The notes under the pieces are model-generated. The model made no database searches. It had not been told where the DNA came from and was given only the letters and a program-made list of their open reading frames with translations. Shown in pieces: positions 47,114-59,236 of a stretch of 64,000 nt of DNA. The translations under genes and the position numbers were made by a program. Source of the stretch: Phymatolithon calcareum (lineage: Eukaryota > Rhodophyta > Florideophyceae > Hapalidiales); NCBI GenBank assembly GCA_977006965.1, contig OZ345387.1, forward strand, positions 1 to 64,000. Direction: 5' to 3'. Position 1 is the first letter of the stretch; every line of letters begins with the position of its first letter.

Positions 47114-48577
47114 ATGACTAATAACAAAAAAACCAATAAAAAATTGTCACAGCTAGATAAATTAATTAATGAGCCCTATAAATATGGTTTTTCTACTGAT
47201 ATAGAATCAGAAAATTTTCCTAAGGGACTAGATGAAAAAATTATTAATTCTATATCCAATACAAAAAATGATCCTGAACATTTACGTAAATTTCGTTTAA
47301 ATTCTTACTCAAAATGGAAAAAGATGAATGAGCCATTATGGTCAAGGTTAGAATACGATAAAATCGATTATAATAATATTATTTACTACTCTACACCAAA
47401 GCTTAAAAAGCAACTAAGTAACTTAAACGAAGTTGATCCTGAATTACTAAAGACTTTTAATAAGTTAGGTATTCCTTTAAATGAACAAAAGCGCTTAACC
47501 AATGTAGCTGTAGACGCTGTATTTGATAGTGTATCTATTGCAACAACTTTTAGAAAAGAATTGTCTGAAGCTGGAGTAATTTTTTGTTCTATTTCGGAAG
47601 CAATTATTAGATATCCTGAATTAATCAAAAAGTATTTGGGCTCTGTTGTTCCTAATGGTGATAATTATTTTGCCGCACTAAACTCTGCCGTTTTTAGCGA
47701 TGGATCTTTTTGCTATATTCCACCTAATACACGATGTCCTCTGGAATTATCAACCTATTTTCGAATTAATAATAAGGAATCTGGACAGTTTGAGAGAACT
47801 CTAATTATAGCTGATGAGAATAGCTATGTAAGCTATTTAGAAGGTTGCACAGCTCCTCAATATGATAATAATCAATTACATGCTGCTGTTGTTGAATTAG
47901 TAGCATTAAAAAATGCAACTATAAAATACTCAACAGTACAAAACTGGTATTCAGGTGATAAAGAAGGTAGAGGTGGGATTTATAATTTTGTTACAAAAAG
48001 AGGCCTATGTATAGGTGCCAACTCAAAAATTTTTTGGACCCAAGTTGAAACTGGATCAGCAATTACATGGAAATATCCCAGCTGTATTTTAGTTGGTAAG
48101 CATTCCGTTGGAGAATTTGCTTCCGTTGCACTAACTAATAATTATCAACAAGCTGATACTGGAAGTAAAATGATTCACATAGGTGGTTCTACTAAAAGTA
48201 GAATTTTATCTAAAGGTATATCAGCTGGACACTCTATTAATAATTATAGAGGACTTGTCAAAGTTGGTCCAAAAGCTCATAATGCTTGGAATTACTCACA
48301 GTGTGACTCATTACTTATCGGTAAAAAATGCCAAGCAAATACTTTTCCATATATACAGATACAAAATTCGTCTGCTAGAATAGAACACGAAGCTTCCACT
48401 TCCAAAATTGGGGAAGAACAGATTTTCTACTTTTTACAACGTGGCATTAATATTGAAGAAGCTATTTCTTTAATGATTAGTGGTTTTTGTAAAGATGTTT
48501 TTAACGAACTTCCTATGGAATTTGCAATGGAAGCAGATCGTCTACTAAATTTAAAATTAGAAGGAACTGTTGGTTAA
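47114..48577 (+). CDS. sufB: Fe-S cluster scaffold SufB (Ycf24)
   Basis: SufB is the scaffold core of the plastid SUF iron-sulfur assembly system. The 487-residue protein has the family beta-helix with [34 protein letters not shown] (seen as [12 protein letters not shown]) and [17 protein letters not shown]. The C-terminal [10 protein letters not shown]-type block reads [20 protein letters not shown]. sufC follows 3 bp later. It supplies clusters to psaC, ftrB, gltB and leuC in this window. Confidence 0.97.
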   Translation: MTNNKKTNKKLSQLDKLINEPYKYGFSTDIESENFPKGLDEKIINSISNTKNDPEHLRKFRLNSYSKWKKMNEPLWSRLEYDKIDYNNIIYYSTPKLKKQLSNLNEVDPELLKTFNKLGIPLNEQKRLTNVAVDAVFDSVSIATTFRKELSEAGVIFCSISEAIIRYPELIKKYLGSVVPNGDNYFAALNSAVFSDGSFCYIPPNTRCPLELSTYFRINNKESGQFERTLIIADENSYVSYLEGCTAPQYDNNQLHAAVVELVALKNATIKYSTVQNWYSGDKEGRGGIYNFVTKRGLCIGANSKIFWTQVETGSAITWKYPSCILVGKHSVGEFASVALTNNYQQADTGSKMIHIGGSTKSRILSKGISAGHSINNYRGLVKVGPKAHNAWNYSQCDSLLIGKKCQANTFPYIQIQNSSARIEHEASTSKIGEEQIFYFLQRGINIEEAISLMISGFCKDVFNELPMEFAMEADRLLNLKLEGTVG

Positions 48578-48580
48578 GTT

Positions 48581-49342
48581 ATGAGACAAAATATTCTTGA
48601 GATTCACAATTTACATGCTAGTATAAATAATATAGAAATTTTAAAAGGTTTAAATTTATCTATAAATGAAGGTGAAATACATGCTATTATGGGTCCAAAC
48701 GGTTCAGGTAAAAGTACTTTATCAAAAGTCATTGCAGGACATCCTTTATATAATATTACAAAAGGCTCTATTCAATTTAATCAGGAAGATATTACAAATG
48801 CTGAACCTGAAGAAAGAGCTAATAAAGGGATATTTTTAGCATTTCAGTATCCGGTAGAAATACCTGGCGTAAATAATATAGATTTTTTACGTTTAGCTTA
48901 TAATCAAAAACAAAAAGCAAATAATTATCCGGAGCTTGATCCATTATCTTTTTTTGATTTAATTAATCAAAAAGCTAAACAAATTAAGATGAATACTGAA
49001 TTTCTAACTAGAAATGTCAATGAAGGCTTCTCCGGAGGAGAAAAAAAAAGGAATGAAATTTTGCAAATGGCTCTATTAGATAATCAACTGTCAATTTTAG
49101 ATGAAACTGATTCGGGTTTGGATATTGATGCCTTAAAAAATATTTCTACAAGTATTAATAATTTTTTCGGTCCTCAAAAAGCTATGGTACTCATAACACA
49201 TTATCAAAGATTACTAAACTATGTTGTACCTGATTTTGTGCATATTATGCAAAATGGACAAATTATACAGACTGGTAATGCAGAATTAGCAAAAAAAATA
49301 GAAGACGAGGGATATTATAATCTAGTTACAATGAAAAATTAG
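48581..49342 (+). CDS. sufC: SUF system ATPase SufC (Ycf16)
   Basis: The 253-residue ABC-type ATPase has Walker [10 protein letters not shown] at 38-46, an ABC signature in [18 protein letters not shown], and Walker [17 protein letters not shown]. It forms SufBC2D with SufB. It starts 3 bp after the sufB stop and ends at a strong shared hairpin with atpA. Confidence 0.97.
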   Translation: MRQNILEIHNLHASINNIEILKGLNLSINEGEIHAIMGPNGSGKSTLSKVIAGHPLYNITKGSIQFNQEDITNAEPEERANKGIFLAFQYPVEIPGVNNIDFLRLAYNQKQKANNYPELDPLSFFDLINQKAKQIKMNTEFLTRNVNEGFSGGEKKRNEILQMALLDNQLSILDETDSGLDIDALKNISTSINNFFGPQKAMVLITHYQRLLNYVVPDFVHIMQNGQIIQTGNAELAKKIEDEGYYNLVTMKN

Positions 49343-49355
49343 TGCCAACAGAATC

Positions 49356-49396
49356 ATCAAAATAATGATTAAAATAACAATAATCATTATTTTGAT
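49356..49396. terminator. 16-bp stem-loop between convergent sufC and atpA
   Basis: Arms 49356-49371 and 49381-49396 are perfect reverse complements with a 9-nt loop, 13 bp from the sufC stop and 6 bp from the atpA stop. It is probably the end of both transcripts. Confidence 0.8.
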
Positions 49397-49402
49397 AAGA
49401 CT

Positions 49403-50932
<1,530 letters not shown>

Positions 50933-50983
50933 TTAATTAACAAAAAATAATCGAGATAATAATTCAAACATAAATAGCCAAAT

Positions 50984-51544
50984 TTATAGACTAGCTACAT
51001 TAAGATAAGATGTCATTTGGTTTAATTGACCATATATACTCATATCTATAATTTTTGATCCGATTTTAATAACAAATCCACCAATTAATTCTGGATTTAC
51101 CTGTATGACTAATTTTATTTCTTTAGAATTAGTCATGTCTTGCAACTTTTTCTCTAAAGATTTTTGTTGTAAATCTGTTAGGACAGCTGCTGTATAAATA
51201 TTTGCCACAGTAGTCAATTTAAGCTTGTATACTAAAGTTAAATAACAATCAATAATTGAATTTAGCAAACTGATTCTGCGACGATCAACTAAAATAGATA
51301 AGAAATTCAATACATGAGAACTAACTTGATCTAAGAATAGTTTTTGTAAAACTTTTTTTTTAGTCTCCGAAGCTACTAAAGGATTAGACAAAAAAAGTTT
51401 TAATGAATCTGACTTTGATAAAGTTTCTGATATTAAAAGTAAATCTTGATTAGTTTTTTCAATTAATTGAATAAATTGAGAAGATTCAAATAAAGCCTCA
51501 GCATAAGGCAATGAAGCTTTAGCTAAAGAACCACTTCTACTCAT
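50984..51544 (-). CDS. atpD: ATP synthase CF1 delta subunit
   Basis: Delta joins the b/b' stalk to the top of CF1. The 186-residue protein has the N-terminal helical part YAEALFESSQF, then LFLSNPLVASETKKKVL, LDQVSSHVLNFLSILVDRRR and the C-terminal NPELIGGFVIKIGSKIIDMS. Its ATG overlaps the atpF stop in an ATGA, suggesting translational coupling. atpD is plastid-encoded in red algae, not in plants. Confidence 0.95.
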   Translation of the reverse strand: MSRSGSLAKASLPYAEALFESSQFIQLIEKTNQDLLLISETLSKSDSLKLFLSNPLVASETKKKVLQKLFLDQVSSHVLNFLSILVDRRRISLLNSIIDCYLTLVYKLKLTTVANIYTAAVLTDLQQKSLEKKLQDMTNSKEIKLVIQVNPELIGGFVIKIGSKIIDMSIYGQLNQMTSYLNVASL

Positions 51545-52083
51545 AATCTATCTCCTAATTGCATTATATTTGCATCAGCTATTTTATTTTGTATAGAAGG
51601 CGTCATTTGTCTTTTTAGATCTAAAGATACTTGACGTATTGCTAAACTAGTAATTTGCTGCTGAATTTGTTCTCTAACTTGCATCTCAGCGATAGAAATA
51701 CTTATTTTACCTGCTTCTGTTAAACGTTGAATATCTAATTCACCTTGAGCAAGTATTGATTTTCTTACTTTTTCAGCAGTTATTATTGCTTCTTGCTCAA
51801 TTTGCTTAATAACTATCTCTGTTTGTTTAAATTGTTTTTCAGACTCTAAAAGTCGTGTTTTTGCTTGCTTTAAACGTTCTTCAGATTCTTGAATTGCAAT
51901 CAAAACTTTTTTTTGCCTATTATTTAGGGTAGCACCCAAGAATTGTTTTAATACGTAAATTAATCCCGATAAAAGCAAGAATATATTAATTACATTAGCT
52001 TCTAAAAAATCCGTATTAAAGCCAAAGCCTTTATTTACTGAATGTTCACAAAGGACTTGGTATATTTGTATATAAGTATCCAT
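51541..52083 (-). CDS. atpF: ATP synthase CF0 subunit b (I)
   Basis: The 180-residue stator subunit has an N-terminal span (about 28-48, NVINIFLLLSGLIYVLKQFLG) followed by a long charged helix with coiled-coil character (NRQKKVLIAIQESEERLKQA). It is uninterrupted, unlike plant atpF, which has an intron. It overlaps atpD by 4 nt and lies 52 bp after atpG. Confidence 0.95.
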   Translation of the reverse strand: MDTYIQIYQVLCEHSVNKGFGFNTDFLEANVINIFLLLSGLIYVLKQFLGATLNNRQKKVLIAIQESEERLKQAKTRLLESEKQFKQTEIVIKQIEQEAIITAEKVRKSILAQGELDIQRLTEAGKISISIAEMQVREQIQQQITSLAIRQVSLDLKRQMTPSIQNKIADANIMQLGDRL

Positions 52084-52135
52084 ATAAGTTTAGATTATAA
52101 TTTAATTGCCTATAATATTAGGCATTCAATTCAAA

Positions 52136-52624
52136 TTATAAGAATTCACGAATTAATAACTTAGATTTGATATGATCACTCAGCATATCAACCTGATCTT
52201 CTAAAGTTTTTAAGGCCTGTTCTTTTTGAATATTTAATTGTTCAGAAGCAGCATAAACTAATTTTTCTGCTTCTTGTTGAGCTTGCTTAATATTTACTGA
52301 AACGATCCCTTGAGCTTCTTTTTGAGATTGACGAATGATGTTTTGTGCTTTTTTCCTAGACTCAGCCAAGGCTTGCTCGTATTTTTGTGTTAGTTCATCT
52401 GCTTTTAATAAATAAGCTGATGCAGTTGTCAAACTATTTCTTATATAATCAGCTCTTTCATCTAATATATTAGTAACTGGCTTATAGAAAAGATAGTTGA
52501 GTATAATCATGAGTAGTAGAAATTGTAATATCATTAAGGGTAAGGTTGCATTAAAATCAAACAAGCCTCCTTGTGCACCAGATATACTTTCTTCTACAAT
52601 TGATAAAAGAAGTGAATTTATCAT
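52136..52624 (-). CDS. atpG: ATP synthase CF0 subunit b' (II)
   Basis: The 162-residue second stator subunit has a membrane span (about 27-47, [20 protein letters not shown]), then [18 protein letters not shown] and a long charged helix rich in Q, E, A and K. It pairs with AtpF as a heterodimer, as in cyanobacteria. It lies 119 bp after atpH, beyond the atpH hairpin. Confidence 0.95.
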   Translation of the reverse strand: MINSLLLSIVEESISGAQGGLFDFNATLPLMILQFLLLMIILNYLFYKPVTNILDERADYIRNSLTTASAYLLKADELTQKYEQALAESRKKAQNIIRQSQKEAQGIVSVNIKQAQQEAEKLVYAASEQLNIQKEQALKTLEDQVDMLSDHIKSKLLIREFL

Positions 52625-52677
52625 TGTTTAAATAATTTACAAGTATAAATAAAAATTTCGATTTACCGTATTTTATA

Positions 52678-52734
52678 AAACGCTTAGTTTTTTACATATT
52701 AAGATTTCTCTAGTATATAAAAAACTAAGCGTTT
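52678..52734 (-). terminator. Perfect 17-bp stem-loop after atpH
   Basis: Arms 52678-52694 and 52718-52734 are exact reverse complements with a 23-nt loop, starting 9 bp past the atpH stop. Because atpG, F, D and A continue downstream, it is likely a stabilising or partial termination element. That would raise the level of the multicopy c subunit. Confidence 0.75.
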
Positions 52735-52743
52735 AAAATTATA

Positions 52744-53034
<291 letters not shown>

Positions 53035-53053
53035 TCATTTTAATATCAGACAT

Positions 53054-53809
53054 CTACTCTTCGGAATGACCTTCTATTGCTTCACCAATATAAGCTGCTG
53101 ATAACGTAGAAAAAATTAAAGCTTGAATAGAACTAGCGAATAAACCTAAGATCATAACAGGTAAAGGGATGAAAATCGGTATCAATAATGTAAATACTGA
53201 TACTACTAACTCATCAGCTAAAACATTGCCAAATAAACGAAAGCTTAAAGATAATGGTTTTGTAAAATCCTCTAAAATATTGATGGGAAGTAAAACTGGA
53301 GTAGGCTCAATATATCGAGCAAAATAGCCCAAACCATTTTTACTTAAACCAGCATAAAAATAAGCAAAAGAAGTTAATAAAGCAAGAGCTACCGTTGTAT
53401 TAATATCATTTGTTGGAGCAGCTAGTTCACCTTCTGGTAAATGGATTAATTTCCAAGGTATTAATGCACCAGCCCAATTACTTCCTAAAATAAATAAAAA
53501 GATTGTAGCAATATAGGGTACCCATTGCCTATATTCATGTTCACCAATTTGGTTTTTTGCAATATCTTGTAAAAACTCTAAAATAAATTCCATAAAATTT
53601 TGTAATCCTTCTGGAATACGATTTAATTTTTGAGTTCCTAAAAATGCCAAAATCAATAAAATAGAAATAACAAGCCAAGAAACAATAAAAACTTGACCGT
53701 GTATTTTATAATTACCTATTTGCCAATATAAATGTTTACCTACTTCAACTGCAGAAATATTCAATAATGAAAAGAAATCCAATCTGCATTGATACATAGA
53801 AAGTACCAT
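53054..53809 (-). CDS. atpI: ATP synthase CF0 subunit a (IV)
   Basis: The 251-residue membrane subunit forms the proton half-channels. The essential arginine lies in [17 protein letters not shown], and the end [16 protein letters not shown] is typical. About five spans are visible. The frame starts [16 protein letters not shown]; a second in-frame ATG is Met5. It opens the atp part of the cluster, 164 bp after tsf. Confidence 0.96.
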   Translation of the reverse strand: MVLSMYQCRLDFFSLLNISAVEVGKHLYWQIGNYKIHGQVFIVSWLVISILLILAFLGTQKLNRIPEGLQNFMEFILEFLQDIAKNQIGEHEYRQWVPYIATIFLFILGSNWAGALIPWKLIHLPEGELAAPTNDINTTVALALLTSFAYFYAGLSKNGLGYFARYIEPTPVLLPINILEDFTKPLSLSFRLFGNVLADELVVSVFTLLIPIFIPLPVMILGLFASSIQALIFSTLSAAYIGEAIEGHSEE

Positions 53810-53973
53810 TATAATAAATATAAACTTAATACATAGTAAAAAAATATTAATAATTCTTGTAGGTCCATCGCTATCTTAATAAATGGAACATCATCATAAC
53901 TAATTATATACGTATATAAGGTTTATTTAACTTTATTCTATAAATTTAAATATGAATAATTCTAAATATATAT

Positions 53974-54633
53974 TTAATTATGTAATATATCTTTAACTTC
54001 TTTTGAAAAGCTAATATTCTTTTTTTCTAAGCCTTCTCCCAAAATAAATTTTTGAAATCTCCTAACTTTTATATTTTCACCCAGTAAAGCTATTTTTTGT
54101 TCAATTAAATTAGCAATAGAAATATCTGGATTACGTATAAATGCTTGATCTAATAAAGATAGTTCTTTAAGCCTTTTTTCTATCCTACCTTTTACAATTG
54201 AGGCTTTAATTTTATCTGGTTTATTATTTAAATCTTCTTTACCAAATTCTATTTTTGTTTCTAAAGAAATAATATGATCTGGTATATCTTCTTTAGAAAT
54301 ATACTCTACGTCTGGACAGGCAACAATTTGCATCGCAAGATTTTTTGCTAAGGTATGAAATTCAGAGTGACGAGCAACAAAATCAGTTTCACAATTCAGT
54401 TCCAATAAAACTCCAATCCGTGATCCAGCATGGATATAACTTTCAATTAAGCCTTCAGTAGCTATACGAGAAGATTTTTTACTTGCAGAAGCTAAACCTT
54501 GTTGCCTTAAATTTTCAATTGCTAATGCCATATCTCCTTTTGAAGCTTGCAATGCTTTTTTGCAATTCATCATTCCTGCACCGGTTTTATTTCTAAGTTC
54601 TTTCACATTATGAGCAGATATATGCATACACAT
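53974..54633 (-). CDS. tsf: Elongation factor Ts
   Basis: EF-Ts recycles GDP on EF-Tu. The 219-residue protein has the N-domain [19 protein letters not shown] and the core [21 protein letters not shown] (seen as NCETDFVAR). The frame starts at ATG 54633, but Met3 (54627, [12 protein letters not shown]) may be used. It lies 25 bp after rps2, in the ancestral rps2-tsf order. Confidence 0.96.
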   Translation of the reverse strand: MCMHISAHNVKELRNKTGAGMMNCKKALQASKGDMALAIENLRQQGLASASKKSSRIATEGLIESYIHAGSRIGVLLELNCETDFVARHSEFHTLAKNLAMQIVACPDVEYISKEDIPDHIISLETKIEFGKEDLNNKPDKIKASIVKGRIEKRLKELSLLDQAFIRNPDISIANLIEQKIALLGENIKVRRFQKFILGEGLEKKNISFSKEVKDILHN

Positions 54634-54658
54634 AAATATATTATCCTTAAATATTTAA

Positions 54659-55393
54659 CTATATATTATTTGTATTAATAGATTTAAGACTACTTTCTTC
54701 ATTATCTTGATAAGAATCCTGACCCTCTAAGATAGCATCAGATATTTTACTAACAATTAGCTTGATGGACCTAATAGCATCATCGTTAGCTGGTATAGGA
54801 ATATCTATAAGATCTGGATTACAATTAGTATCTAAAATACATATTGTAGGTATACCTAATTTGATACATTCCTGAATAGCAGTAGATTCTCTTTTTTGGT
54901 CAACCACTATTACAATATCTGGAAGCTTTTTCATATTCTTTATTCCATCTAGATGCTTTTTTAACTTTTCTAATTCTTTACGTAATGTGGTTGCTTCTTT
55001 TTTTGGTAGAGCATCTATTAATCCAGCAACTTCTTGCTTTTCAAGAGCTTTTAAACGTTCAACTCGTGATCTAATGGTAACCCAATTAGTTAGCATACCT
55101 CCTAACCACCTTTGATTAACATAGAAAGAATTAGATCTTATAGCTTGCTCAGCAATAATACCTGCTGCCTGCCTCTTAGTACCTAGAAATAGAAACTTCT
55201 TACCATCTGAAGAAAAATTTTTAACTAAATTGTAAGCTTCTGTTAACAATTGTGCTGTTTGCACTAAATCAATAATATGGATACCATTTCGTTCTGTATA
55301 AATGTAAGGGAACATTTTAGGGTTCCATCTTCTAGCCTGATGTCCAAAATGTACACCTGCTTCTAATAACTCCGATAAAGATACACTTGCCAT
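54659..55393 (-). CDS. rps2: 30S ribosomal protein S2
   Basis: The 244-residue protein begins [20 protein letters not shown] and continues [23 protein letters not shown]. The segments [22 protein letters not shown] and [11 protein letters not shown] are all diagnostic. The last 20 residues are an acidic and serine-rich tail. It lies 124 bp after rpoC2. Confidence 0.97.
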   Translation of the reverse strand: MASVSLSELLEAGVHFGHQARRWNPKMFPYIYTERNGIHIIDLVQTAQLLTEAYNLVKNFSSDGKKFLFLGTKRQAAGIIAEQAIRSNSFYVNQRWLGGMLTNWVTIRSRVERLKALEKQEVAGLIDALPKKEATTLRKELEKLKKHLDGIKNMKKLPDIVIVVDQKRESTAIQECIKLGIPTICILDTNCNPDLIDIPIPANDDAIRSIKLIVSKISDAILEGQDSYQDNEESSLKSINTNNI

Positions 55394-55517
55394 ATAAATT
55401 TAAAATAGTTCTCCGTATATATTGAATTGTAACAAATTTTATTTTTTGTATATTTCAATTTGAATATATTTTAGTAAATACTCAATCAAAAATTTAAAAA
55501 TCAAACCTACGAACATT

Positions 55518-58500
55518 CTAAAGGATATCTATGTTAGGTTGCAAATCATCTATACCATTTTGAAATTCAGAAAAATTTCTTGCTATTCTATCATCAAGAA
55601 TAATATCATTAAAACCAGACATTGTATTATCTACAATATTTTGATTTTTTTGAGATGAATTTGTATTATAATCTACAGTATTATTATTATAAGCATTAAA
55701 TCCTGTTCCTGCTGGAATCAAGCGTCCAATAATTACATTTTCTTTCAAGCCTCTCAGCCAATCAAGTTTCCCAGAAATAGCTGCCTCTGTTAATACTTTT
55801 GTTGTTTCTTGAAAACTTGCAGCAGAAATAAAACTCTCTGTATTCAGAGAAGCTTTTGTAATTCCCAATAAGATTGGATGATAAGACGCAGAATTTTTAT
55901 TCATCATACTTAAAGCCTTATTAATAGCTTCTATTTTTTGTAACTCAACCATTTCACCCGGTAAATGGTTAGTATCTCCCCCACTTTCTATTTTTACTTT
56001 AGATGTCATTTGCCTGACTATAACTTCAATATGTTTATCCGATATATCCACTCCTTGAGATTGATAAACTAGTTGTACCTCTTTTATAAGCAATAACTGA
56101 AGTTCCTGAATACTCATTCTAGTTGCATCATATAAATTCAATCCCAAGCTTAAATAAAAACGAAACTTATTTTCAAGTAATAAATGGGGATTAAATGTAA
56201 TGTCAGCTTTTTTTCTTGCTTCTAAAATTTCTTCTACCCTTGGTAAACCTTGAACAATATCGCCTGTCTTAGCTCTATCAAAAATAAGTGTGGCAATATT
56301 TTCACCACGTTGGACTAAATCATTATGATCAACATGTAAAGTTGAACCATTAGAAATTAAATAAGGACGACTAATTCTTAGTACTGCTTTGTACTGGTCA
56401 ATATAAATTATTTGACCCGATTCTAGTGCTTGTATACCTTCTGCAATTTCTTCTCCTTTATATATCCAATCATTGATCTTAACTTTAACATTTTTATTTT
56501 TACATAGATCAAAAGTATATTTATCAAAATCAGTAAGAACTAATAATCTCCGATTGCAAGTTTTCCATTGTTGAACATCAAGAATCTGACCTTTAGTATT
56601 TGATAATAATTCAGTTTGTGCAACTACTTCACCTACATTTACAAAAGAATTATTTGATACTAATATACGAGTTGTTGTGAGTATTTCCTTATTATGAGAT
56701 ATAGGATTATCCTTGATAAAAATATTATCTGCAACAATAAATTGCAAGGATGAATATAAATTACTAAAACTAGTAAATTCTACAAAACAATTAAGGTTAA
56801 GTAAATCCTTCTTAAATTCTACAGCTAAATAAGTCTTAATTAACTCGACTCCACTAACAGATTTAATTCTTGCGCCATCTTTAAAATCGATTATTCTTAC
56901 TAAATTAATTTGAATAGTATCTGTCCCAAAAGAGTCACTTGTATAAGTAAAAATATAGTTTTTCTTTGGAATTGAATATACAATTACAGGCCGTATAATT
57001 AACAAACTTTTATTTACAAGCTGTAAATACTCCCAATACACCAATTTATCTGTATAAATATTATCAATAATTTTTTCTCCAGGACGTAAAAAACCTCTTC
57101 TTTTTAAAGAACTACAATAAAAGTTTTTATCTTTTATAGAATGAGTACTACATGGTTTAATTACAATTTCTCGTACGATACTATCTTTTTCTATAACTTC
57201 AACAATACCAGAATTTTGAGCAAAAGTATTTTTTATAATTTCTGTACCTGATTCTATAAAATCACCATGTTTGACTAGTAATAGAGAGATATCTTTGTTT
57301 ATTTCATGAGTCTCTTCTGGTATCCATAATATATATCCTGCACCTAGAATATTATAATACTCATTGTTTAATCCCGATTTTTTTTTAGACACTAATAAAT
57401 CAAGATACTTAATTACGCCACCTGTTTTTGTCTTATAAACATCAGAAATAAGTTCACCAATAATTTGTTTATCAATGATTTTTTGACCAGGAATTATTTT
57501 CAATAGAAACTTATCTTTAGTATATGTTTCTAAAATATGATGACTACCGGAGTAGTGTTTATCAAAATACGCTTTCAAATTAGAAAAAGTTTGAGAAACT
57601 GTAATTATTAAAATCTCTTTACTTGAATTATTACTTTTACTAGGCTTTATTCGAATTCGGCCGGAATACTTACTTATAATTTGTGTACGTGCTAGTAAAC
57701 TTCCAATATCTATCATCTGATTTGGTTCAACAATAATTTGTGCGTTATCTGGTATGCTATGAACTCTACCAGACAGAACCCAAATCAATCCACCTTTCTG
57801 AGCACTTCTAATAATATGTTGCTTATTTTCTATTTCTTCAATTGTTAAATCAGTAAAGTAAATTTTTCCTGAGATATCTGTAGTTACAGATTTACAGGCT
57901 TTTTCAGTTGTCAAACGACCACTTAGAGGGCATTCAGCAATTAACTGATTTTTTGATAGACTATCATTATTTTCAACTAATAACATTGTACCTTTAGTTA
58001 GAAAAATTGTGTTAGGTTTTTCTTGACTAGTACTATGTAGAAGTATTGAGCAGTCTTGATTAATTAAATAAGCTCTTTCACCATGTCGTGTTCGTGTTAT
58101 TGTCAAATAAGATTCTGATGGATGCTCAATTATACATTCTATAGGTGAATAAATTTTATCTGCGAACTCTCCAGTAAATACGCCACCTGTATGAAAAGTA
58201 CGCATAGTGAGCTGAGTTCCCGGTTCTCCAATAGACTGAGCAGCTATAATACCTACAGCTTCACCTAAATCGACAAGTCTTCCATGTGCTAAATTCCAAC
58301 CATAACACATTTGACAAACTGAACTAATAGAATCACAAGTAACCGGTGATCTTACTAAAACTTTTTTAATATTTGATCTAACAATTATATCTGCTAGTAT
58401 ATCATTAATATCTTGATTTGCATGGGCAATCAACTGATCAGTAGTCGGATGGAATAAATCTTCTGCTAATAAACGACCTACTAAGGCTTGCTCTAAACTA

Positions 58501-59219
58501 ATCAGAAGCTTATGATTATCAGTCATATCTTCTAATAAAATTCCCTTAAATGTTTTACAATTAGTTTCACGAATTATAACATCCTGTGCAACATCAACTA
58601 ATCTTCTGGTGAGATATCCAGAATCTGCTGTGCGCAGTGCCGTATCAACTAAACCTTTACGCGCTCCATAAGAAGAAATAAAATAATCCGTAACAGTTAA
58701 TCCTTCACGAAAATTACTAGAAATCGGTAAATCAATAATTTGACCTTGAGGATCTGACATTAAACCCCTCATTCCTACTAGTTGCCTAACTTGCGAAATA
58801 TTACCCCGAGCTCCTGAAAAAGCCATCATATAAATTGCATTTAGAGGATCTGTATTTTTAAAGTATTTTATAACTTCTTTTTTCAGCATCTCACTAGAAT
58901 TATTCCAAGTATCTATTACTTTTTGAAATCTTTCTACAGCTGTAATCTCTCCTCTCCTGTACTTATGATCAGCTTGTATAATTAGACTTACTGTAGATTC
59001 AAGTAAAGTTTTTTTAACTGGAGGAATTCGCAAATCCTCTAAACTTAAAGAAATACCTGCTTTTGTTGCATAATAAAAACCTAAATCCTTTAATCTATCT
59101 GCCATATTAGCTGCACGAGCTATTCCATAATTACGAAAAGCCCATACTATCAATTGCTTTAGTTTATTCTTATCTATTACGACATTAGAGAAAATTAAAT
59201 CCATTTTCTGTTTTTTCAT
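55518..59219 (-). CDS. rpoC2: RNA polymerase beta'' subunit
   Basis: The 1233-residue C-terminal half of split beta' belongs to the bacterial-type plastid polymerase. The N-terminal part has FYYATKAGISLSLEDLRIPP, MAFSGARGNISQVRQLVGMRG (bridge and trigger region) and GEAVGIIAAQSIGEPGTQLTMRTFHTGG (seen as AAQSIGEPGTQLT). Zinc cysteines lie in CDSISSVCQMC, with a fourth Cys (CKTF) upstream. The middle is divergent, and the C-terminus returns to DIVQGLPRVEEILEARKK. It lies 17 bp after rpoC1. Confidence 0.97.
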   Translation of the reverse strand: MKKQKMDLIFSNVVIDKNKLKQLIVWAFRNYGIARAANMADRLKDLGFYYATKAGISLSLEDLRIPPVKKTLLESTVSLIIQADHKYRRGEITAVERFQKVIDTWNNSSEMLKKEVIKYFKNTDPLNAIYMMAFSGARGNISQVRQLVGMRGLMSDPQGQIIDLPISSNFREGLTVTDYFISSYGARKGLVDTALRTADSGYLTRRLVDVAQDVIIRETNCKTFKGILLEDMTDNHKLLISLEQALVGRLLAEDLFHPTTDQLIAHANQDINDILADIIVRSNIKKVLVRSPVTCDSISSVCQMCYGWNLAHGRLVDLGEAVGIIAAQSIGEPGTQLTMRTFHTGGVFTGEFADKIYSPIECIIEHPSESYLTITRTRHGERAYLINQDCSILLHSTSQEKPNTIFLTKGTMLLVENNDSLSKNQLIAECPLSGRLTTEKACKSVTTDISGKIYFTDLTIEEIENKQHIIRSAQKGGLIWVLSGRVHSIPDNAQIIVEPNQMIDIGSLLARTQIISKYSGRIRIKPSKSNNSSKEILIITVSQTFSNLKAYFDKHYSGSHHILETYTKDKFLLKIIPGQKIIDKQIIGELISDVYKTKTGGVIKYLDLLVSKKKSGLNNEYYNILGAGYILWIPEETHEINKDISLLLVKHGDFIESGTEIIKNTFAQNSGIVEVIEKDSIVREIVIKPCSTHSIKDKNFYCSSLKRRGFLRPGEKIIDNIYTDKLVYWEYLQLVNKSLLIIRPVIVYSIPKKNYIFTYTSDSFGTDTIQINLVRIIDFKDGARIKSVSGVELIKTYLAVEFKKDLLNLNCFVEFTSFSNLYSSLQFIVADNIFIKDNPISHNKEILTTTRILVSNNSFVNVGEVVAQTELLSNTKGQILDVQQWKTCNRRLLVLTDFDKYTFDLCKNKNVKVKINDWIYKGEEIAEGIQALESGQIIYIDQYKAVLRISRPYLISNGSTLHVDHNDLVQRGENIATLIFDRAKTGDIVQGLPRVEEILEARKKADITFNPHLLLENKFRFYLSLGLNLYDATRMSIQELQLLLIKEVQLVYQSQGVDISDKHIEVIVRQMTSKVKIESGGDTNHLPGEMVELQKIEAINKALSMMNKNSASYHPILLGITKASLNTESFISAASFQETTKVLTEAAISGKLDWLRGLKENVIIGRLIPAGTGFNAYNNNTVDYNTNSSQKNQNIVDNTMSGFNDIILDDRIARNFSEFQNGIDDLQPNIDIL

Positions 59220-59236
59220 TTAATAATCCTATTCAT

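Noticed and set aside
48183-48383. 66-codon plus-strand frame inside sufB
   Set aside because: Alternative frame within a conserved SufB region.
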